Of a stretch of 32,938 nucleotides of DNA, positions 14,282 through 24,426 are shown piece after piece. The notes under the pieces are model-generated. The model searched no databases and was not told the DNA's origin. It saw only the letters and a list, made by a program, of their open reading frames with translations. The stretch is taken from positions 1-32,938 of the forward strand of contig NZ_JAGHZZ010000033.1 of assembly GCF_017745095.1 (NCBI RefSeq). The letters run 5' to 3'. How positions within the stretch are numbered: the first letter of the stretch is position 1; every line of letters starts with the position of its first letter. A program made the position numbers and the translations under genes. The stretch comes from Sporocytophaga sp. GTDB lineage: Bacteria; Bacteroidota; Bacteroidia; Cytophagales; Cytophagaceae.

Positions 14282-14905
14282 ATGAGAACAGCGATAGTTT
14301 TTAACCATCCTTACGAAAAAAGTTACTGCAATGCCATCTTGGAAGCAGTATCCAATGGTTTAAAAAAAGGGCAGCACGAAGTTGACCTTATGCACCTTGA
14401 TAATGATGGATTTAATCCCGTAATGTCAAAGGCAGACTTAAAAGCTTTTGTAGAACACAAGCCCATTGACCCACTCGTAATAGACTATAATAAACGCCTG
14501 GAAAAAGCAGACCACCTGATCTTTATTTTCCCGATTTGGTGGGATTTAATGCCAGCAATGACGAAGGGATTTATTGATAGAGTTCTATGTCCTGGAGTTG
14601 TGTATGACCATCATCCAAGGGGTTTTGGATTGGTTCCGCTCTTAAAAGATTTAAAAAGCGTAACAATTATTACGACTATGAATAAACCCAAAATAATGTA
14701 TTCTCTACTCATTGGAAATCTAATAAAAAAAGCAATGCTTAGGAGTGTATTTAAAGCTATGGGATACAAAAACGTAAATTGGATTAGCCTTGCTTCCGTA
14801 AAATCTGTAAGTCAGGAAAAAAGGTTAAAATGGCTGCTTGACATTGAAAGAAAATTTGCAAAGTGGGCAACTATTACAAACCACTTCTGTCGCCAGTCCT
14901 CATAG
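14282..14905 (+). CDS. Flavodoxin-fold NAD(P)H dehydrogenase (quinone)
   Basis: 207 aa from ATG 14282 (MRTAIVFNHPYEKSYCNAIL); an in-frame TTG at 14252 is less likely. Flavodoxin_2 family (NQO1/MdaB/KefF type): the FMN/FAD phosphate loop NHPYEKSYCNA, then the isoalloxazine-binding signature FIFPIWWDLMPAMTKGFIDR and GVVYDHHPRGFGLVPLLKDL. Family members reduce quinones by two electrons, avoiding semiquinone radicals. The C-terminal part (VNWISLASVKSVSQEKRLKW) is typical. It lies downstream of the Crp/Fnr gene and convergent with katG, whose terminator separates them. Confidence 0.9.
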   Translation: MRTAIVFNHPYEKSYCNAILEAVSNGLKKGQHEVDLMHLDNDGFNPVMSKADLKAFVEHKPIDPLVIDYNKRLEKADHLIFIFPIWWDLMPAMTKGFIDRVLCPGVVYDHHPRGFGLVPLLKDLKSVTIITTMNKPKIMYSLLIGNLIKKAMLRSVFKAMGYKNVNWISLASVKSVSQEKRLKWLLDIERKFAKWATITNHFCRQSS

Positions 14906-14926
14906 GAGTCAGTAGTATTCTGGAAG

Positions 14927-14956
14927 AAAAAAAAAGCACGAGCACACAGCTCGTGC
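14927..14956 (-). terminator. Intrinsic terminator of katG
   Basis: On the minus strand GCACGAGC and GCTCGTGC form a perfect 8-bp stem with a 5-nt loop, followed by nine T. It lies 14 nt past the katG stop. On the plus strand the A run precedes the stem, so it works best for katG. Confidence 0.92.
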
Positions 14957-14969
14957 CTTGAAAATTAGG

Positions 14970-17588
<2,619 letters not shown>

Positions 17589-18362
17589 ATGGATAATTTG
17601 GGATTTAGTATTGTCCCAGATCCAATGAGTCATAAGCTTAATGATATTACCCTTTACTACCATTCAAATGAAGAAATTGGTAATAGAGAAATTGCCAGAA
17701 AGTTTGTGGGAAGACAAAATGTAGTTTCTGACTTATATGTGCAATTTTTAAATAAATATAAACCAAAAGGAACCTCTAGGATTTCGGTTCAATTGGAGGA
17801 TGAAGAAGATGCGGTTATCGGATACTTCGGAAGTATTTTAATGGTTAAAGCGAAATTTGAAAAAAATGATTATCTGAAGAAGAATGAATATGAACAGAAT
17901 AAATTAATTCTTGATACTGTTCACAGAATAGCCATTTTATGTGCTGATGTATATAATTGGGAAAGGAAGGTATTTGAAGATGCATATTTAAAAGTTTTGC
18001 AATGCAATTTTGAATATAGAATAGAGTACACAAGAAAATATTCGAAAGACAAAAAGCATCTGGGGGCAATCTCGATTGAAAAAACAGAAGAATTCGCCGC
18101 TATTTATGTAAACTTTTATAATAATTATTCCGATCCGATAGGTAAGGTGATGATATTAAAAACATTTCAGAATGAAATGTTTTATGGTGGAATAATTAGA
18201 AAATATAAGTGGTTTAATAATAGAGAATTTGGCCTTTATACCACAAATGAAGAATTGACTATAAGAGCATCCTTGGATTCTTCTACCCCCCAAATTATTA
18301 TAGAGCCTAAGTTAAGCAGGAAGGACCAGATAGAAGGGTTTTTAAGAAGTATTACTTATTAA
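17589..18362 (+). CDS. Hypothetical protein, 257 aa
   Basis: Unrecognised, cytosolic (no signal or TM). N-terminal patch MDNLGFSIVPDPMSHKLNDI, then RKFVGRQNVVSDLYVQFLNK, a beta-rich segment (SRISVQLEDEEDAVIGYFGS), a charged helix and a C-terminal beta region (IRASLDSSTPQIIIEPKLSR). The many alternating polar and hydrophobic strands suggest a globular alpha/beta fold. No neighbour is close: katG diverges 360 bp upstream and the next plus-strand gene is 280 bp downstream. Confidence 0.7.
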   Translation: MDNLGFSIVPDPMSHKLNDITLYYHSNEEIGNREIARKFVGRQNVVSDLYVQFLNKYKPKGTSRISVQLEDEEDAVIGYFGSILMVKAKFEKNDYLKKNEYEQNKLILDTVHRIAILCADVYNWERKVFEDAYLKVLQCNFEYRIEYTRKYSKDKKHLGAISIEKTEEFAAIYVNFYNNYSDPIGKVMILKTFQNEMFYGGIIRKYKWFNNREFGLYTTNEELTIRASLDSSTPQIIIEPKLSRKDQIEGFLRSITY

Positions 18363-18642
18363 AAAATCAGCGAGATTTATAGCATGTGCAATGGGTAATA
18401 TAGATAGTTATTTCAAGAGTTAAGAAATAGCATAAATGAAACGTCTGCTATCCTCATCCTGTGAGCCGCAGTGGAGAGCCAGCATATTGATAAAACAGGA
18501 GGTTCTAGTTATGGCAGATTGATGATGAAAATTTTAAGGCTAGGTTTCACAGTCAGGAGCCTTTTTAGAGAGCGGGCATTAACCCATGGAAGTTTTAAGG
18601 TTAGCAACTTAAGACGACATCTGTTTTTTTAATAGTTGAAGA

Positions 18643-19095
18643 ATGAAATCAGTTGACCTTATTTTTAAACCAAGTATCAAAGAGAAATTAATTGCCTTAG
18701 TTGCCATTATTTTTTTTCTTTTTTTTACAATCTTTATAATATCTAAGAATTTAGTATTGAGTTTGTTCTTAGTGGCTTTGGCGTTTATAATATATGTTAT
18801 GTCTGAATTTTTTGGCAGTCTGAATACTATTAAAATAGATACAGTAAATAGGCGAATATTGTTTGATATAGGACAGTTGCATAAAAGACAAATAATTGAG
18901 GCCGATATAAAAGAGATATCAATTACCTATCAGCAGGAGGTGGGAGCAAGAGGGACAATAGGTAATGTTTTTAATATCTTTAATAGAGGACAAATATTAA
19001 TTAAAGTAAAGCCTGGTATTAGTGGATGGAGAGATGAGGTATTAAAAGATATATTGCTAGAAGTAAATCGAATAAAAGAAGAATCTGAAAGTTAA
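18643..19095 (+). CDS. Two-TM protein with PH-like tail
   Basis: 150 aa. Two N-terminal TM segments (about residues 15-32 and 36-54, connected by a short SKNL turn), then a soluble part with SLNTIKIDTVNRRILFDIGQ, a beta-strand series and a C-terminal helix (DEVLKDILLEVNRIKEESES). Membrane hairpin followed by a bacterial PH-like domain is the best structural guess. The same layout is seen in the frameshifted gene at 628-1148, though I cannot claim direct homology. A decayed copy of the terminator-like repeat follows (19147). Confidence 0.65.
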   Translation: MKSVDLIFKPSIKEKLIALVAIIFFLFFTIFIISKNLVLSLFLVALAFIIYVMSEFFGSLNTIKIDTVNRRILFDIGQLHKRQIIEADIKEISITYQQEVGARGTIGNVFNIFNRGQILIKVKPGISGWRDEVLKDILLEVNRIKEESES

Positions 19096-19146
19096 TAGTA
19101 TAACTGGGCTTATAATCCAGACAAAGAAAAATTGAATACATAATTT

Positions 19147-19200
19147 TAAAAAATAGCCGTAGAAAGTTAATGGATATTTTTGTATTTGGAAGGAGGGCTG
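19147..19200 (+). repeat. Decayed copy of the terminator-like repeat
   Basis: AAAAAATAGCCGTAGAAAG..ATATTTTTGTATTTGGAAGGAGGGCTGATC aligns with 3911-3965 (AAAAATAGCCCCG..CTATTTTTATATTTGGAGGAGAAGGCTGATG). The GC stem is largely lost, but the flank TATTTGGAxGAG..GGCTGAT is conserved, so the family extends beyond the hairpin. Confidence 0.5.
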
Positions 19201-19292
19201 ATCAAAAGTGGCTTATAGGAGCGCGTCTATTAATTATCTCTTTTGTAAATGAATGATTGTTTCTTTATTTTACTGATATTAAATAACATTCT

Positions 19293-20297
19293 ATGAAGTA
19301 TTCTATATCAGTTGGCACGGTTCAGTTAATTTTAAATTTTTTGGAACAGAAAGGGATTAATAAACAGGACTTTTGCCAGGTATTGGGCTTAGAAGAAAAT
19401 AAGTTGCAGAATCCTGATGAACGTATCCCCACTGCGCAAATGCAATCTTTATGGAAGCTCGCTATTGACAGAACAGGTAAGGAATCTCTTCCTCTGCAAT
19501 TGGGAATGGAGATAAATCCTTATGGACTAGGAGTTGTTTCTTATCTTCTTATGAACTGTGCAACCTTGCGTATGGCCCTGGAAAAGCTTTGTTTGTATCA
19601 GGATGTAAGCTGTGCCGGAGTTAGAACAGATGTTGAAATATATCAGGAACAATGTAAGATTTTCCTGAAAGTATTAGATGAAGACATTGTAGAGCCATCT
19701 TATGCACTAGGATCGGAAATGTCTATTTATATGAAACTGATAGAAGCTCTTATCGGAGAAAAATTACCGGTCTCAGAGGTTCAGTTTGAATATAAGCAAC
19801 CCAATGATTTAAGTATTTATAAAGCTGTATTTGGTACAGATGATCTCTATTTCAATGCTGGGGAATATAGCATTCTCTTTCCTGCTTCTTATTTGAATAA
19901 ACCAATACCACTGGCCAATCCTTCTCTGTTCCCATTGTTTGAAAAGCATCTGGATAAATACCTTGCTCAAATTCAGCAATCTGATACGATGTCATACAAG
20001 GTAAGGCAAGAAATTTTAAAACTGCTGAAAGGAGAAGAGCCTAAGTTAATTATGGTGGCACGTTCGTTGGGAGTGGGGGAACGTAGTGTTCAATTAAAAT
20101 TAAGTGAAGAGGGAACGAGTTTCAGAGAACTCCTGGAAGATGTGCGAAAGGAACTGGCTATTGCTCACTTGAAAGATAATAAATCAAGCACCACCGATAT
20201 TTCGTTTTTATTAGGCTTTTCAGAACCTAGTGCCTTTTCGAGAAGCTTCAAAAAATGGACGGGACAATCTCCTAATACTTATCGAAAATCTTTATAA
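19293..20297 (+). CDS. AraC-family regulator with Arabinose_bd (OruR-type) domain
   Basis: 334 aa. Residues about 20-205 form the PF12625-type N-terminal domain of OruR/ArgR-like regulators (PTAQMQSLWKLAIDRTGKES, MEINPYGLGVVSYLLMNCAT, LYFNAGEYSILFPASYLNKP). The C-terminal double helix-turn-helix (about 250-334) contains MVARSLGVGERSVQLKLSEE, AIAHLKDNKSSTTDISFLLG and the family signature FSEPSAFSRSFKKWTGQSPN. It converges on the epimerase-SRPBCC operon, with one shared terminator between them, so it is a candidate but not proven regulator of that operon. Ligand unknown. Confidence 0.92.
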   Translation: MKYSISVGTVQLILNFLEQKGINKQDFCQVLGLEENKLQNPDERIPTAQMQSLWKLAIDRTGKESLPLQLGMEINPYGLGVVSYLLMNCATLRMALEKLCLYQDVSCAGVRTDVEIYQEQCKIFLKVLDEDIVEPSYALGSEMSIYMKLIEALIGEKLPVSEVQFEYKQPNDLSIYKAVFGTDDLYFNAGEYSILFPASYLNKPIPLANPSLFPLFEKHLDKYLAQIQQSDTMSYKVRQEILKLLKGEEPKLIMVARSLGVGERSVQLKLSEEGTSFRELLEDVRKELAIAHLKDNKSSTTDISFLLGFSEPSAFSRSFKKWTGQSPNTYRKSL

Positions 20298-20310
20298 AGC
20301 AAATAATATA

Positions 20311-20354
20311 AAAGCCTTAAGAAATTTTTATATTCTTAAGGCTTTGTTTTTTTT
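20311..20354. terminator. Bidirectional terminator between AraC and SRPBCC genes
   Basis: AAAGCCTTAAGAA and TTCTTAAGGCTTT form a perfect 13-bp stem around a T-rich loop, followed by TTTTTTTT on the plus strand. It lies directly between the converging stops at 20297 and 20356. Confidence 0.9.
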
Positions 20355-20355
20355 A

Positions 20356-20880
20356 TTATTTTTCTGATTCCTGTTTTAATGTATGCAACCAGTATTCAGT
20401 TGCTTTATGAAGGTTGGGTTGAACATAGCCTTTCATAAGATTGACCAGCCAGCCTTCCATACTTTCTTTCACAGTTACAGTAGTGTACCCATCTTTTTCT
20501 TCGAATTTCCATACATGAATGGCAAAGGAGCCAAAGGCTTCTCCAGCCCAGCCGATTTCTTTATTCAACTCTACTGTCTGTAGTTGGGAATGAATAGAAA
20601 AACCATTGGTCTTCCATTCGATCACGCTTCCAGGTTTAAAGGGTGCAGAAAGAGAAGCTGATATGATTTCTTTTTGCCATTGTGGCCATTTATCAACTGA
20701 AGTAAATACTGTCCATACTTTCTCCGCTGGGGCATGAATTATAATACCTCTTTTTGTTTTTACGGGTGCATTATTATTAATAGTTTTTGCAGGAACATAA
20801 TGTGAAAATAGTTCTAACGACGTAATAGTAATCAGTATTAGAAATATTATAACTGCGAAGTATTTTATAAACTTTTTCAT
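20356..20880 (-). CDS. SRPBCC family protein with N-terminal membrane anchor
   Basis: 174 aa from ATG 20880 (MKKFIKYFAVIIFLILITIT); an in-frame ATG at 20925 would overlap the upstream gene and put a polar stretch before the anchor. One TM or uncleaved signal (5-24), then a Polyketide_cyc2-type START-like domain: KRGIIIHAPAEKVWTVFTSV, DKWPQWQKEI, GSVIEWKTNGFSIHSQLQTV, EIGWAGEAFG, and a long C-terminal helix. Such domains bind hydrophobic ligands. Starts 14 nt after the epimerase stop, so the two form an operon. Confidence 0.85.
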   Translation of the reverse strand: MKKFIKYFAVIIFLILITITSLELFSHYVPAKTINNNAPVKTKRGIIIHAPAEKVWTVFTSVDKWPQWQKEIISASLSAPFKPGSVIEWKTNGFSIHSQLQTVELNKEIGWAGEAFGSFAIHVWKFEEKDGYTTVTVKESMEGWLVNLMKGYVQPNLHKATEYWLHTLKQESEK

Positions 20881-20894
20881 TTTATTAGTTAGTT

Positions 20895-21857
20895 TTATTT
20901 GTTTAATCTGTATTGGGCAAACCATTGTAATGTCTCATTTATAGCCGTATTGAGGGGCGTAGGAGTGAAATGAGGAAACCATTCTTTTACTTTACTATCG
21001 TCAAGAATAATGGCATTTTCAAAAAGATATAGCATCTCTTTTACTTCCCGCATAGCTGGCATAAATAAGGCTAGAGTTGTGATTACAAAACGGTTTAGTA
21101 CCCTAACCTCCTTTGGAGAATTTGCACACTGAGCGATTTTATATAGAAAATCAGAAGCAGTTTCAAATGTTTCTCCTCCATAATTTATTACTTCAAAGGT
21201 TTGAAGCTTTTCTGCAGTAAGCATTAACGTGGTAATAATGTCTGCAGCATCTTTGGTATATACAAATTGATGTCGCACATCTTTTCTTCCTATATAGTGC
21301 ATCGGTTTTTTCTTCAGTGCGTTTTCGAAGATCGGGACTGTTCCGTGGTTTACAACGTTGGGGCCCCAGAAATCAGGGAGACGTACAATAAGTACTTTAC
21401 ATTTGCCATCCAGCACAGCGCTTTCCATTATTTCTTCCATTCGCACACGTAAGGCACCTTTTCGAGAGTTGGGACGTGGTATAGTTGTTTCATCAATAGG
21501 GATTCTGGCTATTCCAAAATTATAGACACTACCAGGATATACAATTCTGGCATTATTCAATGAAGCAGCATGAATTATCTTTTCTGTTGCAGTATCGATA
21601 TTACCAAACCAATCTGTGTAGGGATAGTTGACACCATGAAATATAAAATCCTTGTCATATGAAATAGTGTTCAGTAATCCCACATCCTGTACGTCACCTT
21701 CATGTATTGTAAGCAAGGAAGAGTGGTCAAATAGACGAAGCGCTTTTTCTCTATTTCTGACTAAAATGGCAACCGGTATGCCTCTGTTTATAAGGTTTTG
21801 GGTAACAGCGTATCCTATTCCGCCAGTTGCTCCTAGTATTAAAATTTTAGATGTCAT
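20895..21857 (-). CDS. NAD-dependent epimerase/dehydratase family protein
   Basis: 320 aa from ATG 21857 (MTSKILILGATGGIGYAVTQ); upstream in-frame codons to 21923 look non-coding. Extended SDR: Rossmann motif GATGGIG, acidic turn EGDVQD, substrate-region IVYPGSVYNFG, and SRKGALRVRMEEI, where the usual YxxxK helix has no Tyr at the standard place, as in an atypical SDR subgroup. Later motifs IVRLPDFWGPNV and HQFVYTKDAADIITTLM are typical. Substrate unknown. First gene of an operon with the SRPBCC protein, opposite the AraC regulator. Confidence 0.88.
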   Translation of the reverse strand: MTSKILILGATGGIGYAVTQNLINRGIPVAILVRNREKALRLFDHSSLLTIHEGDVQDVGLLNTISYDKDFIFHGVNYPYTDWFGNIDTATEKIIHAASLNNARIVYPGSVYNFGIARIPIDETTIPRPNSRKGALRVRMEEIMESAVLDGKCKVLIVRLPDFWGPNVVNHGTVPIFENALKKKPMHYIGRKDVRHQFVYTKDAADIITTLMLTAEKLQTFEVINYGGETFETASDFLYKIAQCANSPKEVRVLNRFVITTLALFMPAMREVKEMLYLFENAIILDDSKVKEWFPHFTPTPLNTAINETLQWFAQYRLNK

Positions 21858-21938
21858 ATATCTGTTTTTTTTACAAATATGGACGTTGTTAACAGATGTA
21901 TACTTGACCGATTCTGAAAACAAATTGACAAAAAACGC

Positions 21939-22082
21939 ATGAGTACATTTTCGACTGATGAAATAGGTTTAGAGGATAATATTCCTCAAATTAAAAAGTT
22001 ACTTACATTTGTAGACAGAAGTTCAAAGGCATTTAGTCAGATGAAAGAATACTCGCAGATGGCTTACTTTGAGATGCTATAA
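21939..22082 (+). CDS. Possible 47-aa small protein
   Basis: ATG 21939 to TAA 22080-22082. Starts MSTFSTDEIGLEDNIPQIKK, ends QMKEYSQMAYFEML; mostly amphipathic helix. It sits 30 nt before the YdcF-like gene in the same orientation. A TACATTTG (22005-22012) inside it could be a -7 box for the next gene, which would instead make this a promoter region. No homology recognised; it could be a remnant. Confidence 0.3.
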   Translation: MSTFSTDEIGLEDNIPQIKKLLTFVDRSSKAFSQMKEYSQMAYFEML

Positions 22083-22112
22083 AAACAATTTGTAGAATTA
22101 ATTGAATAAGTC

Positions 22113-22910
22113 ATGAATTCTTTAGAAACAATTTCGAATAAGCTAAATATAATTAGTGAATTTCTTGCAAAAAGAGATATCCCTGTTTTAAACAAAGAAG
22201 AGTTAAAGAAAAAATATGAAATAGATCAAGCTGACTTGTTGATTTTATTCGGTGGAAGTATATTACATGGTTGCGAATTATCTGCTAAAGCGTTTAATCA
22301 GGGCATCGCAAAAAGAATGATGATTGTTGGTGGAGAAGGGCATACGACTGATATGTTGAGAAATATTATTCATTCAAAATGTCCTGAATTTGAAACAAAA
22401 GGAAAAGCAGAATCAGATATAATAGCTTATTATCTTGAAAAAAAATATAACATAAGAGGTTGTTTGATAGAAAGAGAATCTACAAACTGCGGGAATAACG
22501 TGAGCAACGCATTAAAAGTTTTGAATGAATATGGTTTAAAACCAAAATACATTATCATTATGCAGGATTCTTCCATGCAGATGAGAATGGATGCAGGTTT
22601 CAAAAAAATGTTGAATGATAGAGATGTGGAGATAATCAATTACGCACCATACAGAGCAAGAGTAATTGTAAAACAAGGACAGTTATGCTTTGAGGATGAC
22701 ACCATTGAAGGAATGTGGAATATGGAGCATTATATTAATTTGCAAATGGGTGAAATTCCAAGGTTGTCGGATACAAAAGATGGTTATGGGCCAAATGGAA
22801 AAGATTACATAGCTCATGTTGATATTCCTGAGGAGGTACAAGAAGCCTTTGATTACTTAAAAGGCGAAAATAAATTTTCTGTTCGTGAAGCTAACGAAAA
22901 ATATAAATGA
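22113..22910 (+). CDS. YdcF/ElyC/SanA family (DUF218) protein
   Basis: 265 aa without signal peptide or TM, so cytosolic like YdcF rather than the anchored SanA/ElyC. Motifs of the DUF218 fold in order: ADLLILFGGSILHGCELSAK, AKRMMIVGGEGHTTDMLRNI, KAESDIIAYYLEKKYNIRGC, ESTNCGNNVSNALKVLNEYG and PKYIIIMQDSSMQMRMDAGF. E. coli YdcF binds S-adenosylmethionine; the biochemical role of the family is otherwise unclear. Monocistronic, followed by repeat copy K, whose 10-bp perfect stem may act as its 3' end. Confidence 0.85.
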   Translation: MNSLETISNKLNIISEFLAKRDIPVLNKEELKKKYEIDQADLLILFGGSILHGCELSAKAFNQGIAKRMMIVGGEGHTTDMLRNIIHSKCPEFETKGKAESDIIAYYLEKKYNIRGCLIERESTNCGNNVSNALKVLNEYGLKPKYIIIMQDSSMQMRMDAGFKKMLNDRDVEIINYAPYRARVIVKQGQLCFEDDTIEGMWNMEHYINLQMGEIPRLSDTKDGYGPNGKDYIAHVDIPEEVQEAFDYLKGENKFSVREANEKYK

Positions 22911-22951
22911 TGTTTGAATTAACAAAAAATTCAGCTACTGCCAATCTTAAA

Positions 22952-22984
22952 CTCTGGCTTAAGCTTATTTAACCTAAGCCAGAG
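22952..22984 (+). repeat. Dispersed intergenic element, copy K (perfect hairpin)
   Basis: CTCTGGCTTA (22952-22961) and TAAGCCAGAG (22975-22984) are exact reverse complements around a 13-nt centre that contains AGCTTATTTAACC. This is the best-paired copy, and it sits between converging genes (22910 and 23007). There is no T run after it, so it is not a classical terminator. Confidence 0.75.
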
Positions 22985-23006
22985 GGTACAATAACCTGAA
23001 AGAACA

Positions 23007-23612
23007 TTAATCTATCACAACACTTTCAAGACCTTTCTGCAGCGCTGTTCCTTGCAGTCCTGCAACTCTCAGCCCTTCTACACGGAACGTGGTAATGTCG
23101 GTAATGCCAAGAAATCCGAGTATAAATTTTAGATACGGACTAACGAAATCAAATGACCGAAAATCGCCTTCGGAATAAACACCGCTTGAAGCGATTGCGA
23201 TATATGCCTTTTTATTTTTTAAATAACCTTCGCTCGTTCCGTCTTCTTTGTAACGGAAAGTAATTCCCGGTCTTGCAATGTGGTCTAAATATGCTTTCAA
23301 TGTGGATGGAATTGCGAAATTATAGAATGGTGCACCAAAGACATATATGTCCGCTTCTTGCATTTCTGCAATCGCTTCATCTGAAATTCTTATTGCTTTT
23401 GCTTGCTCTGGAGTATGATTTTCAATAGGAGTAAACCACGAACCAATTTGCAATCCGTCCAAATGCGGAAATGCTTCCTTTGCTAAATCCCTTTCTTTCA
23501 CAATGTTGAAGGGGTATTTCGCCTGGATTTTTTTAATGATTGTGTTGCCTAATTGTTTGCTGATTGAAGCCTCACCTTGAGGGCTTGTAATAATGTGCAA
23601 TATTTTTAGCAT
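23007..23612 (-). CDS. azoR: FMN-dependent NADH-azoreductase / quinone reductase
   Basis: 201 aa from ATG 23612 (MLKILHIITSPQGEASISKQ); the in-frame ATG at 23666 would start inside the regulatory region. AzoR family of the flavodoxin-like fold: FMN phosphate loop SPQGEASISKQL, then ADIYVFGAPFYNFAIPSTLK and YLDHIARPGITFRY, and IASSGVYSEGDFRSFDFVSP. The enzyme reduces quinones and azo compounds with NADH, working as a dimer. Divergent from an HxlR regulator (23721), the classic arrangement for YodB-AzoR type control in response to quinones or diamide. Confidence 0.92.
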   Translation of the reverse strand: MLKILHIITSPQGEASISKQLGNTIIKKIQAKYPFNIVKERDLAKEAFPHLDGLQIGSWFTPIENHTPEQAKAIRISDEAIAEMQEADIYVFGAPFYNFAIPSTLKAYLDHIARPGITFRYKEDGTSEGYLKNKKAYIAIASSGVYSEGDFRSFDFVSPYLKFILGFLGITDITTFRVEGLRVAGLQGTALQKGLESVVID

Positions 23613-23641
23613 CGTTTTTACTTTTAAATGTTTTAATGGTA

Positions 23642-23713
23642 CAAAATTATCTACATTTGCTAACAAATAGTTAGTAGTAAACTAAAGGTTAGTAGTAACA
23701 TTCAGGTTACTTT
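23642..23713. promoter_or_regulatory. Divergent azoR/HxlR control region with 18-bp-period repeats
   Basis: GTTAGTAGTAA occurs at 23670-23680 and 23688-23698, and a third partial unit GTTACTTTTAG begins at 23706, all 18 bp apart. Two possible -7 boxes lie beside them: TACATTTG on plus (23652-23659), toward HxlR, and TAATTTTG on minus (complement of 23642-23649), toward azoR. The same 18-bp spacing is seen upstream of the HxlR gene at 10423, with a different sequence. Confidence 0.55.
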
Positions 23714-23720
23714 TAGGAAG

Positions 23721-24080
23721 ATGAAGCAGAAAATAATCTATTCAGAGGTGCAATGCACTAAACACATTAGCGCTGTTGAAGACGCTTTATATGTGTTGGG
23801 TGGTAAATGGAAATTACGAATTATTATTGCATTGATAAGCGGACACAATCGTTTCAATGAATTGCAACGAATAATTAAAGGTATTTCGGCAAGAGTGCTT
23901 TCAAACGAATTGAAGCAATTAGAATTAAACGGTTTAGTAGAAAGAGTTGTACAAGCAGACCAAGTTCCTGTTGTTATAGAATATATTGCTACGGACTATG
24001 CGGCAACACTCAAAGAGGTGGTTGGAGCATTAGCTGATTGGGGGCAAAAACACAAAAAGAAAATTACAGCTAACCGATAA
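23721..24080 (+). CDS. HxlR-family transcriptional regulator
   Basis: 119 aa. HxlR winged helix: AVEDALYVLGGKWKLRIIIA, GHNRFNELQRIIKGISARVL, NELKQLELNGLVERV, then VIEYIATDYAATLKEVVGAL and a basic tail. Cys12 (EVQCTKHIS) lies just before helix 1, the position of the redox-active Cys in YodB-type proteins. Divergent from azoR with 108 bp between the starts. Expected to repress azoR and itself until the thiol is modified; this is inferred from family and layout. Confidence 0.92.
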   Translation: MKQKIIYSEVQCTKHISAVEDALYVLGGKWKLRIIIALISGHNRFNELQRIIKGISARVLSNELKQLELNGLVERVVQADQVPVVIEYIATDYAATLKEVVGALADWGQKHKKKITANR

Positions 24081-24426
24081 TCTTTTTGAGGTGCTTAATT
24101 TACAAATCTGCTAAGTTTTTTATCATTATATACAGTTTGATTCAATATTCTGTTAGAGTGTTCCTGCTTGTCGATCTGTGTCCTGCAGAACAGATCTTTT
24201 CAAGAGAACGAAGGTAGCCAATCCATAAAAGACTTCCCCTGGCTTAAGTTTAATTTAAGTGAGTAGTTATTAATTGTTTGATTTTTAGTTTATTGAATTG
24301 TTTTGTGCATAAATGAAACAAATAGATCGGTGAAGTTCTTTTTTATTTTACTACTTTTAGATAGTTGTTTTTTTTATTGAATTTTAATTTTCTGATCTTA
24401 AAAAGATTGACTATAAATTTTTACAT
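24081..24426. other. Gene-free stretch after HxlR
   Basis: 346 bp without coding frames. A weak hairpin GATCTG / CAGATC (24173-24196) followed by TTTT may end the HxlR transcript. Repeat copy L lies at 24236-24262. The rest is very AT-rich leader of the T9SS gene; TATAAATTTT just before the ATG is close to, but not, a -7 box. Confidence 0.45.
24236..24262 (+). repeat. Dispersed intergenic element, partial copy L
   Basis: CCCCTGGCTTAAGTTTAATTTAAGTGAG keeps the CTGGCTTAAG left arm and a short CTTAAA/TTTAAG pairing. It lies 156 nt past the HxlR stop. Confidence 0.5.

Noticed and set aside
18440-18490. Similarity between TCCTCATCCTGTGAGCC (18450) and TCCTTGCTCCTGTGAAG (12662) as a second repeat family
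   Set aside because: Only about 15 matching bases with no extended alignment or structure.
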